A stretch of 64,000 bases of DNA from JANNBN01 sp963763885 (GTDB lineage: Bacteria > Actinomycetota > Acidimicrobiia > Acidimicrobiales > JANYDT01). The translations under genes were made by a program, and so were the position numbers. The notes under the pieces were generated by a model. It saw only the letters and a list, made by a program, of their open reading frames with translations. It made no database searches and was not told where the DNA came from. Below are positions 49,320-58,189 of this stretch, piece after piece (position 1 is the first letter of the stretch; each line of letters begins with the position of its first letter). The DNA is taken from positions 372,001-436,000 of the forward strand of contig CAVXQD010000007.1 of assembly GCA_963763885.1 (NCBI GenBank). Direction: 5' to 3'.

Positions 49320-49564
49320 CCTTCGTTAGTCCTCGTTCGTCCCGTCGAGCGAGTGACATGTGGCTGGCGCTGCATGAACCACACGGAGCCGACCAAGGGC
49401 CTGCTGCACGGTTCACCCCAGTCGGGTTCTTCGAGCAGGTTAGAGGGAACCGAACAACCTTTCCACCACTGAACAGTGGAAATCCCTGGTTTTAACCTAA
49501 TGCTGTGATACAGGGCACAACACAGCGGGATTTTGTCGAATGCGACCACTCAAAGCGGTCAATT

Positions 49565-50539
49565 TTACTCAAGAATTCCGTGGACAACCTCGCGGGTGAC
49601 CAAATCAAACACGACAGAAACCCAACTCGGCCCTGACGGAACCTTCAAGTGAAACACGGGCACGATGTTGGCCAATGCGGCAACCCCTGCGAACTCTTGA
49701 GCACGCTGAACCGTATGGATCCATTGGAATACACGGGGATATTGCATGAGTTCGACCGCTGCAATTTGTCTGGACAACTTCGTCAAAGACGGCTCGGAAT
49801 ACTCTTTGGATACCCAGGGAATGACAATCGCCTCTAAAGGCAGCTGTGGCGGGACATCACGATGTGGCATGAAGACCGTCCGATCTCCGACGGGGCGACT
49901 CGGGCCAAGCGTTCCAGGTCCAACGAACAAAGCCGCATCGTGACGGAGCCGAAGTGCGTTCGAGCCGCGGGAGGCAGAGAATATTCGGGTGGGATCGCCC
50001 GCTACGGGCTCGACTGCTAGGACGTCATCGCCGAACAGCGTTGCACCAGATGCGCAGAACCCCGCGGCCATGGTCGACTTCCCTTGTGTCGAATTGCCGA
50101 CGAACGCGACCAACTTTCCGTCGATAACCACTGAGCTGGCGTGAAGCACCGTTCGACCAGAGAGAAACACCATGATTGCGACCATCCAACCTTCGACGAG
50201 CACAGCGAGCCAGCCGAGATCCTGTTCATCGCCAGGCGCAACTTCTACAAAGGACAAATCCGCCGAGATACGCATCCGGCACCCGCCGAACGAGAAGACC
50301 AAGGACCCATCCGCAGTGCTAACCAGTTCCAACACTCCTTCGCCCTCGACGTTGCTTTGCCATTGAAGCAGCACTCGAACGACGTCCCTGGGTGTCGGGA
50401 GGGCCCTGCGGACCACTAAGCGCACACGGCGATGTCCGTGGACAACCAACGCGCCTTCGTCCGCTCGGTCGGCATCGAGCGGGAGGTCGCTGTCAAAGAC
50501 GAAACCATGAAGATCGTATTGGCGACGTTCAGTGACCAT
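49565..50539 (-). CDS. HprK-related kinase
   Basis: From ATG 50539 (MVTERRQYDLHGFVFDSDLP) the product is 324 residues. The C-terminal half carries Walker A GNSTQGKST (near 156) after VLHASSVVIDGKLVAFV, then LFGDDVLAVEP, the layout of HPr kinase-like P-loop proteins (GRTVLHAS is typical). The catalytic HPrK His/Asp set is only partly recognisable. Such kinases occur in lasso-peptide loci, where some phosphorylate the precursor, and in exopolysaccharide loci. The frame is open upstream to 50776, and part of that stretch has coding character, so a start near 50662 is possible. The divergent neighbour is the candidate precursor gene. Confidence 0.78.
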   Translation of the reverse strand: MVTERRQYDLHGFVFDSDLPLDADRADEGALVVHGHRRVRLVVRRALPTPRDVVRVLLQWQSNVEGEGVLELVSTADGSLVFSFGGCRMRISADLSFVEVAPGDEQDLGWLAVLVEGWMVAIMVFLSGRTVLHASSVVIDGKLVAFVGNSTQGKSTMAAGFCASGATLFGDDVLAVEPVAGDPTRIFSASRGSNALRLRHDAALFVGPGTLGPSRPVGDRTVFMPHRDVPPQLPLEAIVIPWVSKEYSEPSLTKLSRQIAAVELMQYPRVFQWIHTVQRAQEFAGVAALANIVPVFHLKVPSGPSWVSVVFDLVTREVVHGILE

Positions 50540-50693
50540 GGAACGATCTACGAGGTCTGGTGGCTGCTCCTTCCCGAACGACACTCCGAGACGGTACACG
50601 GCGGGCCGCAGACTTCGGATCAGTTTGGGACGCCACGCTCCGCGGCTGATACGGTTACGAAGCACTACTTCAACAGCGCAGACGGAGCGAGCA

Positions 50694-50909
50694 ATGCGAA
50701 AAGAATACGCAACACCGGCCATCACAGACCTTGGGTCAGCGGCGGCACTCACCCGAAACGGTTTCTCCAACGGCAACGACGTGGGACAAGGGAATAGTGG
50801 AGGTTCCGGACCCGGACCTGGTGGTGGCGGACCTGGTGGTGGCGGACCTGGTGGCGGCGGACCCGGTGGCGGGGGCGGAAATGGCGGCGGGGACGGAAGG
50901 GGCCGGTAG
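50694..50909 (+). CDS. Candidate lasso-type RiPP precursor, Gly-rich core
   Basis: Starts at ATG 50694 with a GGAG site six bases upstream; 71 residues. The N-terminal part (EYATPAITDLGSAAALT) fits the lasso leader pattern Y-x2-P-x-L/I-x3-G-x5-T exactly: Tyr5, Pro8, Ile10, Gly14, Thr20. If Thr20 is the usual penultimate leader residue, the core begins at Asn22 and Asp29 falls at core position 8, the ring-closing acid. The rest is GFSNGNDVGQGN, then a run of GGGGP units ending DGRGR. That tail is far longer and more Gly-rich than known lasso cores. It is flanked by HprK-like and AsnB-like genes; a PqqD-like gene lies 4 kb away. Confidence 0.6.
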   Translation: MRKEYATPAITDLGSAAALTRNGFSNGNDVGQGNSGGSGPGPGGGGPGGGGPGGGGPGGGGGNGGGDGRGR

Positions 50910-50917
50910 GACCCTTC

Positions 50918-52648
50918 TCAAGACTTTGCTTCCACCGGACGCAGAGACGCTGCAACAATCGAAACGCTCCGGGCCGAGGCAGCAGCAAGCTGCACTCGGC
51001 CCCGAAATGTTTCTGACGTTTTCACGTCCGGACTGAGAAATGCCATCACCTCGTCGGCGAGGTCAAGACTGACGGTCGACGAAGGCCCAGGCCCTCCGCT
51101 GGTACCTTTGTCTGAACGAAACAGATTTTTATGTGGAACGTCGTTAACAAGTCCGAGACGGATTATTCGTTTTGGCGGAAGCGCATGGTCACTAGGGTGC
51201 ACGGAATACGCCGTCTCCATCACGGAGCGGGTCACAAACGGAACGCTTCGCCGGACTCCTAGCTCGCTGCACACCTCCCAGTTCTGCAGCAGCCAGCCGT
51301 CAAGTTCCCGCATCATGGACAAGTGCGGATAGGGGCTCTCGGAGGACTGAAATCGGCGGCTAGTACGGCGCAGCCATTCACCGTGTTCCGCACGGATGTC
51401 TTCTCCAAAGCAGAGGGGAAGCGGGTCGAGAAACATCCGTTTTTGTTCGATCCCTTGCCAGCGACGAACTCGTGCACCAACCCAACGTCGAGCAAGTTTT
51501 GTACGGCTAATCACCGGTGCGGGCCGAACCATAGATCGGCCGAGCGCAAAAACACCCAGCTGCTCGAACCAGTCCATCCACATCAAAAACGGGCCAGCAA
51601 ACAGATCGTCTGCCAGTTCACCTCCGCAGTACACCGAGATGTCGGCCTCACGAACCATCGTTGGCAACTCCGCCATTGCAGGATGCGGCAAGCACATTCC
51701 AAGCGCCGGCGTTCGCAATGCCATCGGAACCCAGTCACTGTCGGCGTAACGAAACTGCCAAGTTCTGGTGGGCTGGACTACTTCGGAGATCGCTTGCATA
51801 AACGGCCGGTTTGCGATGGTGGTGGGATGGTCCCCGGGCGACGAAAGGTTGAACGACATCATCGAACGCCCAATTTGTCTCGCCGCAAGGGCTGCAAGCG
51901 CACTTGAATCGACTCCCCCGCTTAACGCGAACAGATTGCTTCCGTCTTCATTTAACTCATCTGTCAACGTCCTGATAAGCGCCGACCGGAGTTCGGCGGC
52001 CGCGTCCATCACGCCGCATCGCCCGACGCTGCGTTGAGGTGTGAGTTTGAGGGGGTCCCAGTACTCCACCTCTTTGGCCGGAGAGCCCTGGCGAAGAACA
52101 GCAACGTGACCGCTCGGAATAGAGCGAACTCCGACCCAACTTGTCCGTCGGTCTGGCATTGAGATCCCATCGCTCGACGCGACCAGGGCCATGCGATCAG
52201 GTTTCGGACATTCGGGCAAAAATCGCGCAAACCAGGCCACCCGTGTACTGACCACCGTCAAACCTGCATCATTCAGGATCAGCCAAGGCACCAGACCGGC
52301 GCAGGACCGCACCGCTACCGCATCGCCGGAGTCGGTGTCTAAGGCGAAGAACGACACGTCTCCAGGTACCGAGCCAAGTCGTTCAGGAGACAAGAAGGCC
52401 AACTCGATTGCGCGCTGGCGACTCGGCCCGTCTATCGCGCCGCTTTCGCAGAACAAGCCTATGAACTGTCCGCTACTCACGTTCGTTTGAGACGAAGGTG
52501 GTCCAGGAAGGTCAGCCGTCGCGCAGAGCCAAGATCCGTTCGTAAAGGTGGAAGTAATGGTCGGGTCGTCGGCCAGGCGTCTGCGGATGCCGCCTAGCAG
52601 TGACGGGTCCGGACTACGAACTGCAAACAGGTTCGCGAGGGCCCGCAT
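50918..52648 (-). CDS. Asparagine-synthetase-like cyclase (lasso C-protein type)
   Basis: From ATG 52648 (MRALANLFAVRSPD) the protein is 576 residues. The N-terminal glutaminase-like domain lacks the catalytic Cys2, so it cannot use glutamine as in true AsnB. The synthetase domain carries the PP-loop SGGVDSSALAALA (near 254) and a downstream VYCGGELADDLFAGP motif. In lasso biosynthesis this fold adenylates the Asp/Glu side chain and closes the ring. AsnB-like proteins also occur in some exopolysaccharide loci. Its stop is eight bases from the convergent precursor gene. The longer open frame up to 53404 is antisense to mtr and is not used. Confidence 0.8.
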   Translation of the reverse strand: MRALANLFAVRSPDPSLLGGIRRRLADDPTITSTFTNGSWLCATADLPGPPSSQTNVSSGQFIGLFCESGAIDGPSRQRAIELAFLSPERLGSVPGDVSFFALDTDSGDAVAVRSCAGLVPWLILNDAGLTVVSTRVAWFARFLPECPKPDRMALVASSDGISMPDRRTSWVGVRSIPSGHVAVLRQGSPAKEVEYWDPLKLTPQRSVGRCGVMDAAAELRSALIRTLTDELNEDGSNLFALSGGVDSSALAALAARQIGRSMMSFNLSSPGDHPTTIANRPFMQAISEVVQPTRTWQFRYADSDWVPMALRTPALGMCLPHPAMAELPTMVREADISVYCGGELADDLFAGPFLMWMDWFEQLGVFALGRSMVRPAPVISRTKLARRWVGARVRRWQGIEQKRMFLDPLPLCFGEDIRAEHGEWLRRTSRRFQSSESPYPHLSMMRELDGWLLQNWEVCSELGVRRSVPFVTRSVMETAYSVHPSDHALPPKRIIRLGLVNDVPHKNLFRSDKGTSGGPGPSSTVSLDLADEVMAFLSPDVKTSETFRGRVQLAAASARSVSIVAASLRPVEAKS

Positions 52649-52771
52649 CGTCACTTCAGGCGGCCGTATTTCACAGATGGGCAGAGCGCTTCGTATCGGA
52701 CTTCGAATTTTCCTGAACACCTGACCGTCATTGCGCCACGTTACAAGCCTTGGAATGGCCCAGAATGGGGC

Positions 52772-54145
52772 ATGGCAATTCCACCTGAAGACAGCTTCGA
52801 CTTGGTGATCATCGGAACCGGCTCGGGTAACTCCATCATCTCCGACGACATGGCGCAGTGGCGTATCGCGCTGATTGAAGAAGGGGTCTTCGGCGGCACG
52901 TGCCTCAACCGTGGTTGCATCCCCACAAAGATGTTTGTCCACGCCGCAGACACTGCCGAGATGGTCCGCCACGCACATCACTTGGGCATCGATGCCACGG
53001 TTGACGCAGTGCACTGGCCCGAGATTCGTGACCGTGTGTTCAACCGTATCGACCCCATCGCCGCTGGGGGTGACGAATACCGCACGCATCGGTGCCCCAA
53101 CGTCACCGTGATGCGCGGACGGGGTGCATTCGTGGGGCCAAAGACCATCTCCGTTGGTGGCCGAGTAATCACCGGCGAACGGATCGTCGTGGCAACAGGA
53201 GCGCGTCCGCACGTTCCTGCAATCGCCGGGCTGGATACTGTTCACTGGCACACCTCGGACTCTGTGATGCGCGTGCCAACACTCCCCCATCATCTCGTTG
53301 TTATCGGTGGCGGATTCATCGCCAACGAACTCACGCACGTGTTTGCATCGTTCGGTACGCAGGTCACCATGATCGTGCGTGGCTCGGCGTTGCTTCGAGA
53401 ACACGACGATGACGTCTCACGGCAATTCACCGAGATGGTAAGCGCGCGTGACAACGTGGATGTTCGTCTCAACACCACACCCGTGTCAGTGCGACCCGCT
53501 GAAGGCGGATTCGAACTCACCATGGCAGACGGTTCCGTGGTCCACGGCGACACGTTGCTCATCGCAACAGGGCGCGTGCCGAACAGTGACACGGTCGACG
53601 CAACCACTGGCGGTTTGGCGCTCCATCCCGACGGGCGAATCGTTGTGGACGAGCAGCAGCGCACCTCGGTTCCCGGAGTGTGGGCGCTGGGCGATGTCAG
53701 CTCGCCGCATCAGTTGAAGCATGTGGCCAACCACGAAATGCGCGTCGTGCGGCACAACCTGTTGCACCCCGACACACCTCGTTCCACGGACCATCGATTC
53801 GTACCGGCCGCCGTGTTCACTCGGCCGCAGATCGCAACCGTTGGCCTCACCGAACGGGCAGCGCGTGCTGCGGGTTACGACATCAGCGTGAAGGTGCAGC
53901 AATACGGCGACATGGCATACGGGTGGGCGATGGAAGACACCACTTCGTTCTGCAAACTCATCGCCGACCGCAGCACTCGCCTGTTGCTTGGCGCACATCT
54001 GATGGGTCCACAGTCATCGTCGCTCATACAGTCGTTGATCCAAGGCATGAGCGCTGGCCAGACCGTCGACGAGATGGCGCACTCGCAGTATTGGATCCAC
54101 CCCGCCCTGCCAGAAGTTGTGGAGAACGCACTTCTCGGCCTGTAG
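52772..54145 (+). CDS. mtr: Mycothione reductase
   Basis: A 457-residue flavoprotein disulfide reductase: FAD site DLVIIGTGSGNSI (near 10), redox-active GGTCLNRGCIPTK (near 42), NADPH site VVIGGGFIANELTHVFASFG (near 180), second FAD motif VWALGDVSSPHQL and the C-terminal catalytic HPALPEVVENALLGL. It is closer to mycothione reductase than to lipoamide or glutathione reductase by the short TGSGNS start and the ending. It reduces oxidised mycothiol, marking the host as an actinomycete. Divergent from the AsnB-like gene. Confidence 0.92.
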   Translation: MAIPPEDSFDLVIIGTGSGNSIISDDMAQWRIALIEEGVFGGTCLNRGCIPTKMFVHAADTAEMVRHAHHLGIDATVDAVHWPEIRDRVFNRIDPIAAGGDEYRTHRCPNVTVMRGRGAFVGPKTISVGGRVITGERIVVATGARPHVPAIAGLDTVHWHTSDSVMRVPTLPHHLVVIGGGFIANELTHVFASFGTQVTMIVRGSALLREHDDDVSRQFTEMVSARDNVDVRLNTTPVSVRPAEGGFELTMADGSVVHGDTLLIATGRVPNSDTVDATTGGLALHPDGRIVVDEQQRTSVPGVWALGDVSSPHQLKHVANHEMRVVRHNLLHPDTPRSTDHRFVPAAVFTRPQIATVGLTERAARAAGYDISVKVQQYGDMAYGWAMEDTTSFCKLIADRSTRLLLGAHLMGPQSSSLIQSLIQGMSAGQTVDEMAHSQYWIHPALPEVVENALLGL

Positions 54146-54189
54146 CGCTCAGGCAAAAGGCCGGACTCGGCCCACGTCGCGGCACTCAC

Positions 54190-54236
54190 GCATGTTCGCG
54201 GCACTCACAAAGGATTCCTGAGGCCCGCGAACATGC
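54190..54236. terminator. Bidirectional hairpin between convergent genes
   Basis: GCATGTTCGCGG (54190-54201) is matched perfectly by CCGCGAACATGC (54225-54236) around a 23-base loop. It lies between the mtr stop and the stop of the convergent hydrolase gene. The left arm is preceded by a direct copy of TCGCGGCACTCAC, so the element itself is partly duplicated. Confidence 0.55.
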
Positions 54237-54266
54237 CTCGGGGCCGCGCTCAGCAGGAACCCGGAC

Positions 54267-55196
54267 CTATCCACCAGGCCGGCGGGTTGCAGACCAGGCC
54301 CACAGATGCGCCATGTTGGGAGACCGGAGGAGGTCCGCCGGAGTCACCAGATCCGCGCGGTCACCCTGATGGTCATGGCCGGCCCTGCGGTCGAGCTGAC
54401 GCAGACCCGACCGGACGGCCTCAAGTAGGAACTTCCACCGGGGGCGGGGCAGCGCCGCAGGCGAGAGCACCTTCGAGGCAACTGCACGCATCAGCAAATC
54501 CGCTTCGGAGGGGACACGCGACGCGGGTACATCGTGGTTGAACCCGACCTCTGAGTCGATACCTCCCTCGTCCGCCCGAAAGCTAGGAGTCGTCGCGGTC
54601 ACCTCTGGCGCCGGAAGCTCTGACATAGCCACTGCAAACTGAGCTACGGACAGATCAACCTCGACACCACCGCTGAGCAACCCCCGATACACCAACTCAG
54701 CACAAATCACCCGGTGGGTGCCGTCGGCAACCAGTTCCGCCAGTTTGCGGCGGCGACGTTGGAGGAAGGGATGCGCAAAGCGGCTGAACGGACCGAACCG
54801 GTGGGCGCGGGCCTCCATTTGCGCTGCCAGCAACAACGGGGCCATCGCTGTCAAGCCGACCGAGGCGAACGGCGCATCGTGTTGCACAACTTCGTGAGCC
54901 CAACTTCGCAACAACTCGGCGTTCGGTTCTCGGTGCGGCCTCACCGCAACAACAGAATGGAACGACAGATGCGGCAGGCTGTCCAACCTCACCAGGCGTA
55001 CGCCTTTACCCTCTTCCCGCAAATCCCAACGGGCGTCTCGCGCTTCGACAGCGACGCCCGTTGCAACAACCAGCAAAGCATGGCTGACCTGCGCCCCACC
55101 GGCCCACGTGATGAGCTGCGACAGACCTCCCCGCTGACCCGTGAGCAACACGTCACCGGCGCGACACTGCAACAGCAGGTCGTGCAGTTGGTTCAT
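54267..55196 (-). CDS. YiiX-like permuted papain-fold hydrolase
   Basis: A 309-residue protein. GDVLLTGQRGGLSQLITWAG followed by SHALLVVATGVAVEA gives the His and Glu/Asp region, and HRVICAELVYRGLL supplies the Cys, the order of the circularly permuted NlpC/P60 group (YiiX/YebB, DUF830). Members act on amide or ester bonds in lipids or peptidoglycan, and the true substrates are mostly unknown. There is no signal peptide, but mid-protein stretches (GLTAMAPLLLAAQ) may touch membranes. It starts four bases before the end of the zinc-finger gene (ATGA). Confidence 0.75.
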   Translation of the reverse strand: MNQLHDLLLQCRAGDVLLTGQRGGLSQLITWAGGAQVSHALLVVATGVAVEARDARWDLREEGKGVRLVRLDSLPHLSFHSVVAVRPHREPNAELLRSWAHEVVQHDAPFASVGLTAMAPLLLAAQMEARAHRFGPFSRFAHPFLQRRRRKLAELVADGTHRVICAELVYRGLLSGGVEVDLSVAQFAVAMSELPAPEVTATTPSFRADEGGIDSEVGFNHDVPASRVPSEADLLMRAVASKVLSPAALPRPRWKFLLEAVRSGLRQLDRRAGHDHQGDRADLVTPADLLRSPNMAHLWAWSATRRPGG

Positions 55197-55348
55197 CGCT
55201 TTGGCGCCTCGGGATGCTCCCCCTCAGCCACCTGGCCGTGCTGGGGATGATCTGTGCGCAGATGATCTGCTACTTCGGTGTTGTAGAGGAACCGCAGCTC
55301 GCAATATGGGCACTGATGAACCGAAGTGAAGTCGTCGAACAGACCCAT
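55193..55348 (-). CDS. 51-residue C2H2-type zinc-finger protein
   Basis: A short gene starting ATG 55348 with an AGGAG site nine bases upstream. The product begins MGLFDDFTSVHQCPYCELRF and contains CPYC with His residues spaced 18 and 23 residues after the second Cys (ADHLRTDHPQH), so a single zinc finger is likely. The tail is polar. Its stop overlaps the start of the YiiX-like gene by four bases, which supports a real, coupled gene. Role unknown: perhaps DNA or protein binding. Confidence 0.7.
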   Translation of the reverse strand: MGLFDDFTSVHQCPYCELRFLYNTEVADHLRTDHPQHGQVAEGEHPEAPKR

Positions 55349-55360
55349 ACGTGGTTACTC

Positions 55361-56593
55361 CTACGCCCCAGTGTGTTTCTTGATGAGCTGGATGCGGGTG
55401 CCATCGTCGTTGGCGTCGTCGCCCTTTTCGCCCAGCAGCAGCTGCCGGTCTGCTTCGGCTGCGTCTGCCGCGCCTGCATCGGCATGAGCGAGCACGGAGT
55501 CCGTGCCGACCTCGGCGATTTCCTTGGCCATAGCCACAAGCGCGCTTACCATCTCGGATTCAGGAACCACGCGAACCACTTTGCCCTTGACGAACAGGTG
55601 GCCACGGTGACGGCCCGCTGCGATGCCCAGGTCTGCAGATGCAGCCTCGCCTGGCCCGTTAACCACACAGCCCATGACGGCAACCTGAAGCGGCAGGTTG
55701 AGCTCACGCAGTGCCTCTTGCGCTTCGCCAGCGACCTTGATGACGTCGACCTCGGCACGGCCACACGACGGGCACACGATGAAGTCCAGACCCACCCGTT
55801 CACGCAGACCCATGGACTCCAGCAACTGGCGTCCGGCCCGACCCTCTTCGACCGGATCGGCGGTGAGCGAATAGCGGATGGTGTCGCCAATGCCCTCGGC
55901 GAGAAGCGCAGCGATGCCAGCTGTGGCCTTGACCAACCCGCCGGGCAATGGTCCTGCCTCGGTGACGCCAAGGTGCAGCGGGTAATCCACCGTGTCTGCC
56001 AACAGCCGGTACGACTCGATCATCAGCGCAGGATTGGATGCCTTCACCGAGATCTTGATGTCGTGGAAGTCCTCTTCGAGGAAGTACGCAAGCTCACGTT
56101 GCGCCGAAGCGACCAGACCTTCGGGAGTCTGCCCGTACTTAGCCTCGATGTCAGGGTCTAACGACCCACCGTTGACCCCAATGCGAATTGGGACCTTGCG
56201 ATCTTTGGCTTCGCGAACCACGGTACGGATGTGGTCGGCCTTGCGGATGTTGCCAGGGTTGAGCCGGAGGCAATGAACGCCGGCATCAAGCGCTGCAAGC
56301 GCGAGCTTGTACTGGAAGTGGATGTCGGCCACGATGGGCACCGGCGAACGGGGCACGATGCGAGCCAAACCCTCGGCGGCGTCGACGTCGTTGCACGTGC
56401 AGCGGACGATGTCGCAGCCATTGGCTGCAAGGGAGTAAATCTGCGCCAACGTGGCTTCCACGTCTGCGGTCTTGGTGACGGTCATGGACTGCACCGTGAT
56501 GGGAGCGTCGCCCCCAACAGGAACCTTGCCCACCATGATCTGGCGGGTACGACGACGTGGCGTGCGAAGACCGCCGAACGATGGAGCGCTCAT
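55361..56593 (-). CDS. ispG: 4-Hydroxy-3-methylbut-2-en-1-yl diphosphate synthase (IspG)
   Basis: From ATG 56593 the enzyme is 410 residues, the usual bacterial size. Features: VPVGGDAPITVQSMTVTKT at the start, RIGVNGGSLD, and the 4Fe-4S Cys in CPSCGR and CVVNGPGEA. It converts MEcPP to HMBPP in the non-mevalonate isoprenoid pathway using reduced flavodoxin or ferredoxin. Downstream of dxr and rseP on the same strand, a common actinobacterial order. An upstream ATG at 56638 is also in frame. Confidence 0.95.
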   Translation of the reverse strand: MSAPSFGGLRTPRRRTRQIMVGKVPVGGDAPITVQSMTVTKTADVEATLAQIYSLAANGCDIVRCTCNDVDAAEGLARIVPRSPVPIVADIHFQYKLALAALDAGVHCLRLNPGNIRKADHIRTVVREAKDRKVPIRIGVNGGSLDPDIEAKYGQTPEGLVASAQRELAYFLEEDFHDIKISVKASNPALMIESYRLLADTVDYPLHLGVTEAGPLPGGLVKATAGIAALLAEGIGDTIRYSLTADPVEEGRAGRQLLESMGLRERVGLDFIVCPSCGRAEVDVIKVAGEAQEALRELNLPLQVAVMGCVVNGPGEAASADLGIAAGRHRGHLFVKGKVVRVVPESEMVSALVAMAKEIAEVGTDSVLAHADAGAADAAEADRQLLLGEKGDDANDDGTRIQLIKKHTGA

Positions 56594-56737
56594 GGATGAG
56601 TAGCTAAGCACGCCACGGCGGAGTACCGGTGAAGCCAACCCTTAATGAAGGGTCAGCGATGCGGCAAACCAACTCGCAACACACTGACGAGGTGCTTTGC
56701 CCCCAGCGTTGGGGGCAACCTCTCTCGCCCCCATGGG

Positions 56738-56817
56738 TTCGCTCAGAAGACCGGACGGACGATCACTATGGGTCCTCCCAGGCCTCTTCGCTTCGCTCAG
56801 AAGACCGGACGGACGAT
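56738..56817. repeat. 26-bp direct repeat copying the rseP 3' end
   Basis: A 26-bp unit starting TTCGCTCAGAAGACCGG is identical at 56738-56763 and 56792-56817 (period 54 bp). The second copy contains the last codons and stop of rseP; the first lies in the gap before ispG. This looks like a duplicated gene end or a small intergenic repeat element. The nearby GGGGGCGAGAGAGGTTGCCC-type inversion around 56701-56733 can form a hairpin. Confidence 0.65.
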
Positions 56818-58071
56818 GTCTAAATACATTGCACCCACGCCCAACATCAGCAAGAGGCCGAAGAAGGCTGCGACGAAGGGGGTGAGGCGATCCATGTTGA
56901 GGTAGTGGCGGGTTTTGGTGAACTTTCCCATGACGGACTCGTAGGTGGCAACCATGATGTGGCCGCCATCCAGAGGAAGCATCGGCAACAGGTTGAACGT
57001 TCCGAGGGCAAGGTTGATGATCACCAGAATCTCCAGGAGTGGAGTGATGCCCTCTTCTGCTGCCTGCGCACCGACCTGAGTCATGCCGATGATGGATGTT
57101 GGTCGGTTCTCCAGTTCGGCCTGCGTGAGCGCCCCGGTGCTGTTGTGGGCACCCTTGACCTGCTTCGCGAAGTTGGCAATGGTGGACGGGCTGAAGAAGC
57201 GGGCAACACCGCTGAGTGTCTGACCCGAATAGTCCACCAGTGTGGAGCCAGCCGTACCCATCGCCGAAGGAAGCGACTCGGTGACGTAGATCTGACTTGC
57301 CGGGCGGATGCCCAACACCCAACGGCTGACACCGTTGTTGACCTCGGCCTTGCGAGTCACGTTGAGCGTGCGACGAGTGCCGTCGGCGCCCTCGACGTCG
57401 AGCTGCACAACCGGGGTCTTGATGGTCTCGAGGCTGACCAGGATGTCGTTCCAGTTGGTGGCCGGAACACCTTGGATACCCACAACCTTGTCACCCGGCA
57501 CAAGGCCAGCTGCGGCCGCAGGGAATCCTGGCTCGGCAAGGCCGATCTGCGTGGACAACTCTGGGCGGCCGGTGAAACCGAAGATGATCACCAACAGCAG
57601 GTATGCCATGAGGAAGTGCGACGCAGGGCCGGCCACGATGGTGGCAACACGCTTGTACCAGCGCTGGCGACGATACGTGCGCTGTTCATCTTCAGCCGCC
57701 ACCTCTTCGGTGGAGCTCATGCCGATGATCTTCACGTAGCCGCCCGCCGGGATGGCCTTGATGCCGTACTCGGTTTCGCCACGACGAACCGAGAAAAGCT
57801 TTGGCCCGAAACCGATGAAGAACTCCGTGACCTTCATGCCACTGGCCTTCGCAACAGCAAAGTGGCCGAACTCGTGGAACATGATGAAGAACGCCAGGCA
57901 ACCAATCATCAACAAGATGGTGGACTTACCAGTCACAACGAACGGCACCACAATGGCGGCCAGGATGAGGCCAAGGTTGAGCATCTGGCGGCGCATCGGT
58001 ACGGGCCGATGCGTAACGGTGTTCAGCGCTCGTTGTTCGTCGAGTGGGAGGGGGCGGGGAAAGTTCGTCAC
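56797..58071 (-). CDS. rseP: RIP metalloprotease RseP/Rip1 (site-2 protease)
   Basis: Starts at GTG 58071 (AAGGA site seven bases upstream); 424 residues. The zinc motif HEFGH (near 67) lies in the first membrane region, a PDZ domain (about 165-260: GLVPGDKVVGIQGVPA) follows, and LLPMLPLDGGH (near 347) supplies the third ligand; three or four membrane helices. It cleaves anti-sigma factors and other membrane proteins within the bilayer. Between dxr and ispG, as in many actinomycetes. The C-terminal codons lie within a 26-bp repeat. Confidence 0.93.
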   Translation of the reverse strand: MTNFPRPLPLDEQRALNTVTHRPVPMRRQMLNLGLILAAIVVPFVVTGKSTILLMIGCLAFFIMFHEFGHFAVAKASGMKVTEFFIGFGPKLFSVRRGETEYGIKAIPAGGYVKIIGMSSTEEVAAEDEQRTYRRQRWYKRVATIVAGPASHFLMAYLLLVIIFGFTGRPELSTQIGLAEPGFPAAAAGLVPGDKVVGIQGVPATNWNDILVSLETIKTPVVQLDVEGADGTRRTLNVTRKAEVNNGVSRWVLGIRPASQIYVTESLPSAMGTAGSTLVDYSGQTLSGVARFFSPSTIANFAKQVKGAHNSTGALTQAELENRPTSIIGMTQVGAQAAEEGITPLLEILVIINLALGTFNLLPMLPLDGGHIMVATYESVMGKFTKTRHYLNMDRLTPFVAAFFGLLLMLGVGAMYLDIVRPVF

Positions 58072-58189
58072 GGGTGGTTCCTTGTCGGGTTCATGTTCGT
58101 GGTCTGTGTGAGCGATTGTGCGAGCGATTGTGCGAGAACGTATGTGTACAAATGATGAGACTTGGTGTGTGGAACACGGCGGCCGGGGC

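Noticed and set aside
52649..53404. N-terminal extension of the AsnB-like frame
   Set aside because: These 252 codons are antisense to mtr, and the AsnB-like homology starts at 52648.
54267..55196. YiiX-like protein as the missing lasso B2 protease
   Set aside because: Its His then Cys order is the permuted papain type; it lacks the transglutaminase-like Cys-His-Asp arrangement and lies outside the cluster beyond mtr.
56905..58155. Long plus-strand open frame of 416 codons
   Set aside because: It is antisense to rseP, whose product has all family motifs; the plus-strand translation is Arg/His/Gly-rich with no domain.
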